Below are positions 24,664 through 32,922 of a stretch of 64,000 nucleotides of DNA, in pieces (within the stretch, counting starts at the first letter, position 1; each line of letters begins with the position of its first letter). The notes under the pieces were generated by a model. That model had not been told where the DNA came from. It did no database searches and was given only the letters and a program-made list of their open reading frames with translations. Made by a program: the position numbers and the translations under genes. The stretch comes from Bradyrhizobium semiaridum (GTDB lineage Bacteria > Pseudomonadota > Alphaproteobacteria > Rhizobiales > Xanthobacteraceae): NCBI RefSeq assembly GCF_020329505.1, contig NZ_JAGKJJ010000003.1, positions 186,001-250,000 of the forward strand, given 5' to 3'.

Positions 24664-25818
24664 CTATTGCAGCAGCTTGTACTTGCCGTTCTCGATCTGC
24701 ACCAGGATGCGTGCGCGCTCGTCGACGCCGTGGCGGTCGGCCGGCGTGTAGCTGTAGATGCCGTGCGTGCCGACCACTTCCTTGGTCGTGAACAGCGCCT
24801 CGCGCAGCGCGTTGCGGAACGCCAGCGTGCCCGGTGCCGCACCGGTTGCCTTGGCGCGCTTCGCCGCATCCATGAACACCAGCCAGCCGTCGAAGGCATA
24901 AGGCGAGAACGCATCGGCGGGCGCCTCGCCATTGGCCTTCTCATAGGCGGCGCGGAATGCGAGCGCGACTTTGCGGATCGGGTTGCTCTCGGGAAGCTGC
25001 TCGGCCGCGGTCACCGGCCCGGTCGGGCAGATGATGCCTTCGGCCGATTTGCCGGCGAGCCGCAGGAAGTCGGCGCTGATCATGCCGTGATTGCCGTACA
25101 GCGGGCCCTTGTAGCCGCGCTCGGCGAGCGCGATCACCGGCAGTGCGCCGGGCGTTCCGGTGCCGCCCAGCATGATCGCATCAGGGCGCGCGGAGACTGC
25201 GCGCAGCACCTGCGCGGTGACCGAGGTGTCGGAGCGCGCATAGCGCTCGTTGGCGATCACCTTGATCCCGGCCTTCTCGGCGCTCTGCGCCAGCGAATTG
25301 TACATGAGATCGCCGAATGCATCGGAGAAGCCGACGAACGCCACGGTCTTCACGCCGCGGCCCTTCATGTGATCGACGATGCCCTGCACCAGCAGCGGGG
25401 TCGGCTGCGGGGTCTGCACCACCCATGGTCCGCCCTCGCCGGCAGGCAGCGGCGCGATCGGCGAGATCGCCACCATCGGCACCTTCATTTCGACGGCAAC
25501 GGTCGCCATCGCCAGCGTCTGCGGCGCACCTGACGTGCCGATCAGGAAGTCGACCTTCTCCTGCTCCACCAGCTTGCGCGCATTGCGCGTCGACGCGGCG
25601 GGGTCCGATCCGTCATCGAGCTGGATGACGCGGACCTTCTCGCCGTCGACCTCGCCGATATACGCCTGGCCGGCAGCGAGTCCCTTGCCGTTGGGCACGC
25701 CGATCGACGACACCGGCCCGCTGAGCCCGGTGACGAAGCCGACCAGAATTTCCGCGCGTGCCGGCGCCATGACGCCGAGCAAGAGCGCGGCGCCGATCAA
25801 CAAAGTCTTCTTGTTCAT
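24664..25818 (-). CDS. Branched-chain amino acid-type ABC transporter substrate-binding protein
   Basis: 384 residues. A Sec signal peptide covers about residues 1-22 (MNKKTLLIGAALLLGVMAPARA). The mature protein has the type I periplasmic binding fold: EILVGFVTGLSGPVSSIGVP, RVIQLDDGSDPAASTRNARKL, VDFLIGTSGAPQTLA and the late SPYAFDGWLVFMDAAKRA. It has no permease or ATPase gene beside it. A close paralogue with the same motif spacing at 31743-32891 has a complete transporter, so the two may share it. The ligand is unknown; the neighbouring genes suggest an aromatic acid. Confidence 0.88.
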   Translation of the reverse strand: MNKKTLLIGAALLLGVMAPARAEILVGFVTGLSGPVSSIGVPNGKGLAAGQAYIGEVDGEKVRVIQLDDGSDPAASTRNARKLVEQEKVDFLIGTSGAPQTLAMATVAVEMKVPMVAISPIAPLPAGEGGPWVVQTPQPTPLLVQGIVDHMKGRGVKTVAFVGFSDAFGDLMYNSLAQSAEKAGIKVIANERYARSDTSVTAQVLRAVSARPDAIMLGGTGTPGALPVIALAERGYKGPLYGNHGMISADFLRLAGKSAEGIICPTGPVTAAEQLPESNPIRKVALAFRAAYEKANGEAPADAFSPYAFDGWLVFMDAAKRAKATGAAPGTLAFRNALREALFTTKEVVGTHGIYSYTPADRHGVDERARILVQIENGKYKLLQ

Positions 25819-25846
25819 GATTTCACTCGGTGTGGAAGATAACGAC

Positions 25847-26629
25847 TTAGGACCCCGCTACGAGCGCCAGCACGCGCAGCGGACTGCCGGAGCCGTTCTG
25901 GATCTTCAGCGGCGCGGCAAAAATCACCGCGCCGGTCGGCGGCAGCTGATCGAGATTGCACATGCATTGCAGGCCGTAGCGCCCGCCGCCGTGGAGGAAA
26001 TGGTGCGCCGGATAGGGCGGATCGAGATGACCGGCCTGGCCGGCGTCCGTGCCGATCGTCTCGGTGCCGAAGCCGATGACGTTGCGCTCCTCGACCAGCC
26101 AGCGCATCACGGCGGCGTCGGGCCCGGGCGTGTGCGCACCGTCGTCCTTCAGATTGGCGTAGTCGCGCCAGCCCTTCTTCGACCAGTCGGTGCGCAGCAG
26201 CACCCAGTGACGCGGCGGAATTTTGCCGTGGCGCTTCTCCCAGGCCTCGACGATCGGGATCGACAGCAGGAAGTCCGCATCCTTTGCGGCCTCGGCCGAG
26301 CAATCGATCACGCAGGCCGGCGCGATCATGTCGCGGACCGGCAGCGTGTCGACCGAATTGTCCGGCAGGTCCTTGCCGGTGAACCAATGGATCGGCGCGT
26401 CGAAATGCGTGCCTGTGTGTTCGCCGAAGGTGAGATTGTTCCAGTACCAGGCCGGGCCTGCGGCGTCGTATTGCGAGATCTTCTGGATGCGCACCGGCGC
26501 GGCCTGGCCGAACTCGGGCGGCAGCACGATGACCGGAAAATCCGGGCTGAGCGTGAAGGTCAGGTCGACGACGCGCACCGCGCCCGATGCGACGGCGCCG
26601 GCGAATTGCATGAGGCTGTTGCTGTCCAT
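25847..26629 (-). CDS. Cyclase-family metal hydrolase, isatin-hydrolase-like
   Basis: 260 residues with the family metal motif HTGTHFDAPIH (His71, His75, Asp77 and His81), usually binding Mn2+ or Zn2+. Beyond that motif, the order GEHTGTHFDAPIHWFTGKD, then DFLLS, RTDWSKKGW, GAHTPGPD, ETIGTDAGQAG, NLDQLPPTGA and APLKIQNGSGSP is strikingly like isatin hydrolases, which open isatin to isatinate in indole-3-acetate breakdown. Kynurenine formamidase is the other well-known relative. The ATG at 26629 has GAGGGAAGAAGCGCC before it and was preferred to a TTG 9 codons earlier. No signal peptide, so cytoplasmic. Confidence 0.82.
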   Translation of the reverse strand: MDSNSLMQFAGAVASGAVRVVDLTFTLSPDFPVIVLPPEFGQAAPVRIQKISQYDAAGPAWYWNNLTFGEHTGTHFDAPIHWFTGKDLPDNSVDTLPVRDMIAPACVIDCSAEAAKDADFLLSIPIVEAWEKRHGKIPPRHWVLLRTDWSKKGWRDYANLKDDGAHTPGPDAAVMRWLVEERNVIGFGTETIGTDAGQAGHLDPPYPAHHFLHGGGRYGLQCMCNLDQLPPTGAVIFAAPLKIQNGSGSPLRVLALVAGS

Positions 26630-26662
26630 GGCGCTTCTTCCCTCTTGTTTCAGCAAGCTCGC

Positions 26663-27904
26663 TTATCTGCCCAGTTCGCGCTCGACTGCCTTGGGGTTGA
26701 CCGCGAGGCGCTGGCGAATCTCCTCGGCGACATCGCCCACGAATACGTCCTCCAGCCCGCGCTTCAGCGCCGACACGATGGCGGACGCGACCGCGCGCGG
26801 CGCGACCTTCGGCGGCGGGACCGTCTGGAACCATTCGATATCGAGCGGGCCGGTGAACACGTTCGCCACCTTGACGCCGCCGGGCCGCAGTTCTGCGCGC
26901 AAACTGTGCGACAACGAGAGCGCGGCGGCCTGCGACGCCGAATAGGCGCCGAACACCGGCCAGTTCGCCAGCGCATAGACCGACAGGATGTTGACCCACG
27001 CCGCGGCGCTGTTGACCCCGTCGGCGCCGCGCATCCGCATCGCCGGCCCGAACGCCTGCGCCAGATGGACGAAGCCGAGATAGCTCTGGTCGATCTCGTC
27101 GCGCAGGATGCTGGTGCCATGGCGATCGAGCAGCCCGCCGGCGCGGACGTGCTCGGTCGTGTTGACGAGGATATCGACCTTGCCGCCGATATCGGCCGCA
27201 AGATCGGTCACCGACTTCTCGTCGCCGATATCGAGCGGCACGATCTGAACACCGTCCAGCGCCCGCAAGCCGTCCTCGCCGCGGAACGGCTTCCACGGCT
27301 CGGCGATGCCGACGAACACGGTCGATGCGCCAGCCGCCTTCAGCGCGGCCACCGCCTCCTGTCCGACCGCACTGCGCCCATTCGTCACCAGCACGCGGCG
27401 GAATTTCGGATCGGCGGTCATCTCGCGCCACTGCCTGTCGTCAGCCATGTCCGGGGTCTCCCGTTCGGGGTGCGCGAAGGCCACCGCCTGCCCGCTCTTG
27501 TCCAGTTGCAACGACATCACGACCGGCTGCCCTTCGGCGCAATCGGCATGCAGATGCGCCAGCAGCGTCGGGCCGCACTCCATCGCGACCAGGCCGACGC
27601 GCCACGGCGCGCGCTCGCGGAAATGCACGTCGGCCGGAACGTGCAGCGTGGTCTCGCTGAGCAGCATGCCGCGCCGCGGCGCATCGACAAACACCAGATC
27701 CGCGGAAAGGCATGCCGGGCATGCATCGCGCGCCGGATAGCAGAACGCGTTGCAGGCACCGCAGCGCTGCAGCATGAAGCGCCCCTCGGCCGCGGCACGC
27801 GTAAATCCATGCGAGGCGCGGCTGCGCGGCGCCGGCGGCGACGTCGGCAGCCGCGTCCGCAGCAGCGGATTCTTCCGGCGCGGTTTTGCGATCGGCTCGA
27901 TCAT
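26663..27904 (-). CDS. DUF35 zinc-ribbon/OB-fold protein fused to an SDR-like domain
   Basis: 413 residues in two parts. Residues about 35-145 form a DUF35-type acyl-CoA-associated zinc ribbon and OB fold, with Cys48, Cys51, Cys62 and Cys65 (RCGACNAF, ACPACLSA). Residues about 168-395 are an SDR Rossmann domain with a weak cofactor loop (VLVTNGRSAVGQ). The catalytic Lys of Tyr-x-x-x-Lys is replaced: Tyr321-Ser-Ala-Ser-Gln325. So the SDR half may bind nucleotide or CoA without ordinary dehydrogenase activity. Its start overlaps the end of the thiolase-like gene by 4 bp. DUF35 proteins commonly pair with thiolase-like partners. Confidence 0.8.
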   Translation of the reverse strand: MIEPIAKPRRKNPLLRTRLPTSPPAPRSRASHGFTRAAAEGRFMLQRCGACNAFCYPARDACPACLSADLVFVDAPRRGMLLSETTLHVPADVHFRERAPWRVGLVAMECGPTLLAHLHADCAEGQPVVMSLQLDKSGQAVAFAHPERETPDMADDRQWREMTADPKFRRVLVTNGRSAVGQEAVAALKAAGASTVFVGIAEPWKPFRGEDGLRALDGVQIVPLDIGDEKSVTDLAADIGGKVDILVNTTEHVRAGGLLDRHGTSILRDEIDQSYLGFVHLAQAFGPAMRMRGADGVNSAAAWVNILSVYALANWPVFGAYSASQAAALSLSHSLRAELRPGGVKVANVFTGPLDIEWFQTVPPPKVAPRAVASAIVSALKRGLEDVFVGDVAEEIRQRLAVNPKAVERELGR

Positions 27905-29079
27905 GCGCCGGGCCCCGCAAGAATCGCGGCGCCCGAGGCGAGGCCGCGATCATAATTGATCATGCCAAAGCCCGACGCCAAGCCGATGCGCGCATCCTTG
28001 ACCTGCGTCGGCCCGGCAAGGCCAAGCACCTGCCGCATCGCCTCGACCACCCCAAGATACGCGCCGCCGGCGCCGGCCTGCCCGACCGACAATTGGCCGC
28101 CGGAAGTGTTGTGCGGGAACGTGCCGTCGATCGTCAGATCGTGCTGCCGCACGAAGTCCGGCCCCTCGCCCTTGCGGCAGAAGCCGAGATCCTCGAACTG
28201 CATCATCGAGATCACGGGATAGTCGTCATAGGTCTCGACGAAATCGAGATCATCCGGTTTGACACCGGCCATCGCGTAGAGTTCATCAACGTCCATCGCC
28301 CAGCCGCCCCGCACCTGAACGGGGTCGTCGCCGAACGCGTTGTGGCGCTCGATGGTGGAGAGGATCTTCACCGCCGGCAGATTGAGCGAGGCGGCAACGT
28401 CCTCCCTCATCACCAGAAACGCTTCCGCGCCGGCGCATGGCATCACGCAGTCGAACAGGTGGATCGGATCGGCAATCGGCCGCGCTGCCATATATTGCTC
28501 GATGCTCAGCGGCGTCTTCATCAGGGCGTTAGGATTGCGCAGTGCGTTGGCGCGCTGCGCGACAGCAATCCTGCCGAAATCCTCGCGCCGCGCGCCGAAC
28601 GTATTCATGTAATTGCGCGCGATCAGCGCAAAACTCGCATTGGCGCCGCCGGCGCCATAGGGATAGACGGCGTCCTGGTTGAACCGCGAAAAATTTTCTA
28701 GCGTGGCGCGGAACGAATCGACATGGTTGGTGTCGCCGGCCACGCAAGCCACGATGCTGGCATCGCCCGCCTGCACCGCCCGCGCCGCGCGCCGCAGCGC
28801 GGCGATCGCACTGGCACCGCCAAGCGGAATGGTGTCGACCCAGCGCACGCACAGGCCGAAATGCTGGGTGAGTCCGATCCCGCTGTCGAGCCCGGCGGTG
28901 AAACTCGATACGCAGAACCCGTCGATGTCTCGCGGCGTGATCTTGGCACCATCGACCAGCGCCTTCAGCGCGCGGCCGATCCACCATTGCGCACTCTCAA
29001 CCGAGTAACGCACGTAGGGGATCGTCACGGGAACCGCCATCACGACACGGTCGTAAGGTGTGCGGATGGAGGTCTGCAT
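27901..29079 (-). CDS. Thiolase-like (SCP-x/Ltp type) protein lacking thiolase catalytic residues
   Basis: 392 residues of the thiolase superfamily, closest in layout to SCP2-type thiolases and lipid-transfer aldolases. Landmarks are the N-terminal KALVDGAKITPRDIDGFCV, TIPLGGASAIAALRRAARA at the nucleophile helix, ETYDDYPVISMMQFEDLG, and HNTSGGQLSVGQAGAGG. The Cys nucleophile site reads Gly in GGAS and the usual GHP His site reads Gln in VGQAGAGG. This fits retro-aldolases such as Ltp2, which act with a DUF35 partner, better than a ketothiolase. The DUF35-SDR gene follows with a 4-bp ATGA overlap. Confidence 0.82.
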   Translation of the reverse strand: MQTSIRTPYDRVVMAVPVTIPYVRYSVESAQWWIGRALKALVDGAKITPRDIDGFCVSSFTAGLDSGIGLTQHFGLCVRWVDTIPLGGASAIAALRRAARAVQAGDASIVACVAGDTNHVDSFRATLENFSRFNQDAVYPYGAGGANASFALIARNYMNTFGARREDFGRIAVAQRANALRNPNALMKTPLSIEQYMAARPIADPIHLFDCVMPCAGAEAFLVMREDVAASLNLPAVKILSTIERHNAFGDDPVQVRGGWAMDVDELYAMAGVKPDDLDFVETYDDYPVISMMQFEDLGFCRKGEGPDFVRQHDLTIDGTFPHNTSGGQLSVGQAGAGGAYLGVVEAMRQVLGLAGPTQVKDARIGLASGFGMINYDRGLASGAAILAGPGA

Positions 29080-29098
29080 CGGGGTGCCGGGGTCCAGC

Positions 29099-29527
29099 CT
29101 AGAGCACGGTCAACTTGACATTGATATTGCCGCGCGTCGCGTTCGAATAAGGGCAACGCTCATGCGCGCCGGCGACGACCTCCTCGGCAATGGCGCGCTC
29201 CACGCCGGGAATCTGCACCTTGAGCTCGACCGTGAGCGCGTAGCCGACCGCGACCGGCCCCATGCCGACCCTGGCGGTGACGGTCGGCTCCGCCGACGGC
29301 GTGATCTTGCGCGTGCGTGCGACCAGCTTCACCGCGCCGAGAAAGCACGCCGCATAGCCGGCGGCGAAAAGCTGCTCCGGATTGGTGCCCGGCCCGCCGG
29401 GACCCCCAAGCGATGTCGGCAGCGATAGCGCGACCGACAACAATCCGTCGTCGCTTGCAGCCTTGCCGTCGCGTCCGCCGGTTGCGGTCACTTCGGCTTC
29501 ATACAGAATCTTGTCCGGCTGCTGCAT
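29099..29527 (-). CDS. Organic hydroperoxide resistance protein (Ohr/OsmC family)
   Basis: 142 residues, the normal Ohr length. Both redox cysteines are present: Cys61 in LFAAGYAACFLGAVK and Cys125 in AHERCPYSNATRGN. The N terminus LYEAEVTATGGRDG is the Ohr subgroup sign. It reduces organic hydroperoxides using lipoylated proteins as reductant. It is embedded in a catabolic gene group rather than next to an ohrR gene, suggesting protection from peroxides formed during aromatic oxidation. The ATG at 29527 has GAGGACATCC upstream. Confidence 0.9.
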   Translation of the reverse strand: MQQPDKILYEAEVTATGGRDGKAASDDGLLSVALSLPTSLGGPGGPGTNPEQLFAAGYAACFLGAVKLVARTRKITPSAEPTVTARVGMGPVAVGYALTVELKVQIPGVERAIAEEVVAGAHERCPYSNATRGNINVKLTVL

Positions 29528-29552
29528 GGATGTCCTCGGCGTTTCTTGTTTC

Positions 29553-30353
29553 TCAACGTATCTTGGGCTCGTCGATTGGCATACGCGCGGCCAGCGCGCG
29601 AAAATCCTGACGGGCCCGCTCATTGGCCAGCGCGAAGCTCGGCCCGCGGCTCGGCTCGGTGCCGTTGAGACGCTGCAACTGTACCCACATCTCGGCGCTC
29701 TTCAGCGCGACCGCGGCGCAGTTGACCACCGGCGCATGCCCGATCTTGAAGCCGTGCTCGCTCGCGATCAGCAGGCCCGGCAGCACGCCTGCCGGGATGA
29801 TGACATCGGCGCCGCGCTCGAGCAGCGGCCGCGCGCAGGCCGCAAAATCGCGCAGCATGCGCGCCTTTGTCTCGGCATCGCCGGCGAACGCGGCGCTGAA
29901 ATCCTCGGGCCTGCATCCCATGCCAGTGACGTGCACCACGCGGCCGGAAAGGCCGTAACGATCGGCCTGCTCGTAATGCCAGACCTCAAAGGCCTGATCG
30001 AGCGTCACGAGGCCGAGGCGGCGTCCGAGCTGCGAGGCCGCGAGCAGCGTCGCCTCGCCGACGCCGGTCACCGGTATCGTCAGCGCCGAGCGCAGCTCGT
30101 ACAATCCCGGATCCTGGAAATGGCCCATGACATACGCGTCGAAGCCGCGCTCCTGCGCCGCGAGACCGTTATCGACGGCCTGGATCGCGCAACGAAACTC
30201 GCTCAAGCGGCCGAAGTCGCGATCGGCGGGCGTGATGCCCTCGACATGAACGCTGGTGCCGGGTGCGGCGATCTCGTTGAGGTAAGCGGCGAGCCGCGCC
30301 GTATAGGGCGCGCTGGTGATCCGGTCGACGAAGCTCTGCCAGAAGATGCGCAC
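29553..30353 (-). CDS. Asp/Glu-hydantoin racemase superfamily protein without the catalytic cysteines
   Basis: 266 residues, GTG start with AGGATATCC before it. The fold is that of hydantoin/Asp-Glu racemases: RIFWQSFVDRI, GHFQDPGLYELRSALTIPV, GVGEATLLAASQLGRRLGLV and ADVIIPAGVLPGLLI. Where active racemases carry Cys (before the DPGL block and in the late LGCAG block), this protein has Gly/His and Ala/Gly. It is therefore unlikely to be a two-base racemase; a lyase or decarboxylase role is possible. It ends 25 bp before the Ohr gene start, in the same direction. Confidence 0.75.
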   Translation of the reverse strand: MRIFWQSFVDRITSAPYTARLAAYLNEIAAPGTSVHVEGITPADRDFGRLSEFRCAIQAVDNGLAAQERGFDAYVMGHFQDPGLYELRSALTIPVTGVGEATLLAASQLGRRLGLVTLDQAFEVWHYEQADRYGLSGRVVHVTGMGCRPEDFSAAFAGDAETKARMLRDFAACARPLLERGADVIIPAGVLPGLLIASEHGFKIGHAPVVNCAAVALKSAEMWVQLQRLNGTEPSRGPSFALANERARQDFRALAARMPIDEPKIR

Positions 30354-30836
30354 AGCGGATATCCTGTTCACAGGCGATCGTGCCGATCCTCGAACCGCTG
30401 AAACTGGGCTGACGACACACGCGAGCCTGTCGCTACGAACGCACCGCAGCAAGGACGGCGTTCGCATCGACCGAAATATTTCAAGCACAAAACAATTTTG
30501 ACGTCAATTGAACGGCGCGACGGCGCACGCCGCACACGATGGAAACGATCTGCCGCAACGACAGGCAGCGCGCGCCCGTCGATTTTGCAGCGGCGAATGC
30601 AGGCTCTGCTACCCTGCGCCCCACCGCAAACTTTTCCCCGAACCGCAAACTTGACGTATTGACCTGCCGTCGAGAGATACTTTAGGCTTTAAACAATTGA
30701 CAGGCATCGACCCTGGCGGGCGCGCAACGCCAATTGTTGCGCGGATGAAGGTTCCTCGATCGTGGCTGAGATCATCGAGCTCGGAACAGCAGGTGCGACG
30801 GGCGGTTTCGCATTCGTCGCGATCGGCCGCGGCGTC
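30354..30836. other. Gene-free gap with direct repeats and operator-like element
   Basis: 483 bp between two minus-strand genes, without a convincing reading frame. It holds the direct repeat ACCGCAAACTT at 30623-30633 and 30642-30652, and the palindromic element TTTAGGCTTTAAA at 30681-30693. An inverted pair CAATT / AATTG occurs near 30490. It is likely the regulatory region for the minus-strand genes from 30353 downward. Confidence 0.45.
30681..30693. promoter_or_regulatory. Palindromic element TTTAGGCTTTAAA
   Basis: Reverse complement TTTAAAGCCTAAA. It matches the element at 22739 apart from one extra base, and the one at 36601 (TTTGAGGTCTAAA) at 10 of 13 positions, with only transitions as differences, when taken in the same orientation. 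It lies about 330 bp before the racemase-like gene, rather far for a simple operator. Confidence 0.35.
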
Positions 30837-31661
30837 TCAGGACCGTTCGGCGCTGACAGTCACGAAATCGCGCACCAGCTCGGAAAACACCTCCGGCATC
30901 TGATCGGGCAGCGGCACCATGCCTCCTGAGAGCTCGCGCAGGACACTGCCGCCGATGGCTCCAGCAACCTTAGGAGCTGCCGGATGAGCGTGAGGATCGT
31001 CGGTTGGGGCTATGACCAGCGTGGGGCATTTGATGAGCCCCAGACGATCCTCCATCCGATAGCGGTTCACCACGCGGTGGCCTTCCGCCGCCATCTCCCC
31101 GGCCCGCAACGCGTCGATCATGAAGCGATGCAGCAAGTCGGTATCACCGGCCGGATAGAACGGCTGCCGGCGCGCCCACAACTCGGTGAGATGGGCGCCG
31201 TCGCTTCGCGCCGCGACATCGTCGATGACTCGCATGGCCTCGTGCCTGGCGCGTCGCGCGGCATCGACGAACGGACAGGCCGAGAGCACCAGCGCGCTGA
31301 CTCGCTGAGGCGCCGACGCTGCGATCTCGACCGCGATCGCGGCGCCGGTGTGGTGGCCGACGATCGCAGCACGCGGTACTTCCAGTGCATCGAGGGCCGC
31401 GAGCGCGCCCTGCGCCCACAATTCGATGGAAGGCGCGTCCGCGGGCCGGTCGGAATCGCCAAAGCCGAGCGTGTCCATCGCGATGGCGCGGAAATCGCGG
31501 CCGAGCAGCGGCAGCACGTCGCGATACTCGTCCCACGAACGCGGCGTCTGGTGCAGCAGCAGGACCGGGAAGCCTGCTCCCGCCATGGCCAGATGAATGC
31601 GGCCAAGATGCGTCGCGACGAAGCGGCGTTCGACGGCAAAGCCGGCCTTGCTCGCGCTCAT
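30837..31661 (-). CDS. Alpha/beta hydrolase-fold protein with altered catalytic triad
   Basis: 274 residues with the alpha/beta hydrolase layout: PVLLLHQTPRSWDEYRDVLP, AMDTLGFGDSDRP, and the nucleophile elbow AIVGHHTGAAIA. The elbow has His104 where Ser, Asp or Cys is expected (Gly-His-His-Thr-Gly), and the final His position reads Met248 (GGMVPLPDQMPEVF). The GHHTG elbow recurs in a subgroup of proteobacterial proteins of unproved reaction. Catalysis by a standard Ser-His-Asp triad is not possible as written. It is divergent from the ABC transporter binding protein at 31743. Confidence 0.78.
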   Translation of the reverse strand: MSASKAGFAVERRFVATHLGRIHLAMAGAGFPVLLLHQTPRSWDEYRDVLPLLGRDFRAIAMDTLGFGDSDRPADAPSIELWAQGALAALDALEVPRAAIVGHHTGAAIAVEIAASAPQRVSALVLSACPFVDAARRARHEAMRVIDDVAARSDGAHLTELWARRQPFYPAGDTDLLHRFMIDALRAGEMAAEGHRVVNRYRMEDRLGLIKCPTLVIAPTDDPHAHPAAPKVAGAIGGSVLRELSGGMVPLPDQMPEVFSELVRDFVTVSAERS

Positions 31662-31742
31662 CCCGCGCCTCCTTCCGATCCGATGTCGATCCTTTCTGAC
31701 ATGTCGCAGAGCTAGCGGCTGTTTTCAACCATGGGGAACTCA

Positions 31743-32891
31743 ATGCGCAAGATCTTGAGTTTGACTGCACTCGTCGCAAGCCTCGTCGCGGCATCGACCG
31801 CACAGGCCGATATCACGGTCGGCTTTGTGACCTCGCTCAGCGGCCCCGGCTCCTCGATCGGCATCCCCTATGGGAAGGGCATCCAGGCCGCGATCGAATA
31901 CAAGAACGAGGTCAATGGCGAGAAGATCAAGCTGATCCAGCTTGACGACGGCTCCGATCCCTCCGCGGCAACGCGCGCCGCGCGCAAGCTGATCGAGGAA
32001 GAAAAGGTCGATCTGTTGATCGGCACCGCGACCGCCCCGTCGACCATCGCCATGATGGCGGTCGCGACCGAATTGAAGGTGCCGATGATCGCCGTCTCGC
32101 CGGTCACCGGCCAGCCGAACCCGGCCGATCAATGGGGCGTCTCCGTGCCACAACCGGCCTCGCTGCTGGTCAAGGTCGTCGCCGACCGCATGAAGCGCGA
32201 CGCGATGAAGAACATCGGCTATATCGGCTTCTCCGACGCCTGGGGCGATCTCGTGTACAACGGCGCCAAGGCGGCTGAGGCCGAAGACGGCATCAAGGTG
32301 CTGACCAACGAGCGCTACGCCCGCGTCGATACCTCGGTCACCGGCCAGATCCTGAAAGTTCTCGCGGCGCGTCCCGACGCGGTGCTGATCGGCGGCTCCG
32401 GCACGCAGGGCGCGCTGCCGCTGCTGGCACTCGGCGAGCGCGGGTTTAAAGGCAAGACCTACGGCACCGTCGCGCTGATCAATCCGGATTTCGTGCGCGT
32501 CGGCGGCAAGTCAGCCGAAGGCATCCAGGTCTCGACCGGTCCGGTCATCGTCGCCGATCAGCTTCCGGACGACCATTTCGCCAAGAAGCTCGCGCTGGAA
32601 TTCCGCGCGGCCTACCAGAAGGCCAACAATGCCCCGACGACCGACGTCTTCTCGGCCTATTCCTTCGACGGCTGGATGATCTTCACGTCGGCCGCGGCGC
32701 GCGCGCTGAAGGCGGCGAAGCCCGGCACCGCCGAATTCCGCAAGGCGCTGCGTGACGAGATCCTCAGCACCAAGGAACTCGCCGGCGTGCACGCGGTCTA
32801 TAACTTCAAGGCCGGCGCCTATCACGGCGTGGACGAGCGCTCGCTGGTGATCGTCCGCCTCATCAATGGCGCCTGGACCTACCAGCCGTGA
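31743..32891 (+). CDS. Branched-chain amino acid-type ABC transporter substrate-binding protein
   Basis: 382 residues with a Sec signal peptide (about residues 1-22, ending STAQA). The type I periplasmic binding fold shows ITVGFVTSLSGPGSSIGIP, IQLDDGSDPSAATRAARKL and the late FSAYSFDGWMIFTSAAARA. The ATG at 31743 has GGGGAAC before it; an in-frame ATG 12 bp earlier lacks a ribosome site. It is a clear paralogue of the protein at 24664-25818. Permease and ATPase genes follow at once, making a four-gene transporter. The ligand is probably an aromatic or carboxylic acid used by the downstream oxidoreductases. Confidence 0.9.
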   Translation: MRKILSLTALVASLVAASTAQADITVGFVTSLSGPGSSIGIPYGKGIQAAIEYKNEVNGEKIKLIQLDDGSDPSAATRAARKLIEEEKVDLLIGTATAPSTIAMMAVATELKVPMIAVSPVTGQPNPADQWGVSVPQPASLLVKVVADRMKRDAMKNIGYIGFSDAWGDLVYNGAKAAEAEDGIKVLTNERYARVDTSVTGQILKVLAARPDAVLIGGSGTQGALPLLALGERGFKGKTYGTVALINPDFVRVGGKSAEGIQVSTGPVIVADQLPDDHFAKKLALEFRAAYQKANNAPTTDVFSAYSFDGWMIFTSAAARALKAAKPGTAEFRKALRDEILSTKELAGVHAVYNFKAGAYHGVDERSLVIVRLINGAWTYQP

Positions 32892-32922
32892 GCGGCAAGC
32901 ATAGCGAAGGACGGCTGACGGC

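Noticed and set aside
25379..27955. An 858-codon plus-strand frame across the binding protein, cyclase and DUF35-SDR genes
   Set aside because: It spans three well-supported minus-strand genes and their boundaries and shows no protein similarity.
30697..30903. A 68-codon plus-strand gene in the 30354-30836 gap
   Set aside because: No ribosome site or similarity, and its end lies antisense to the alpha/beta hydrolase gene.
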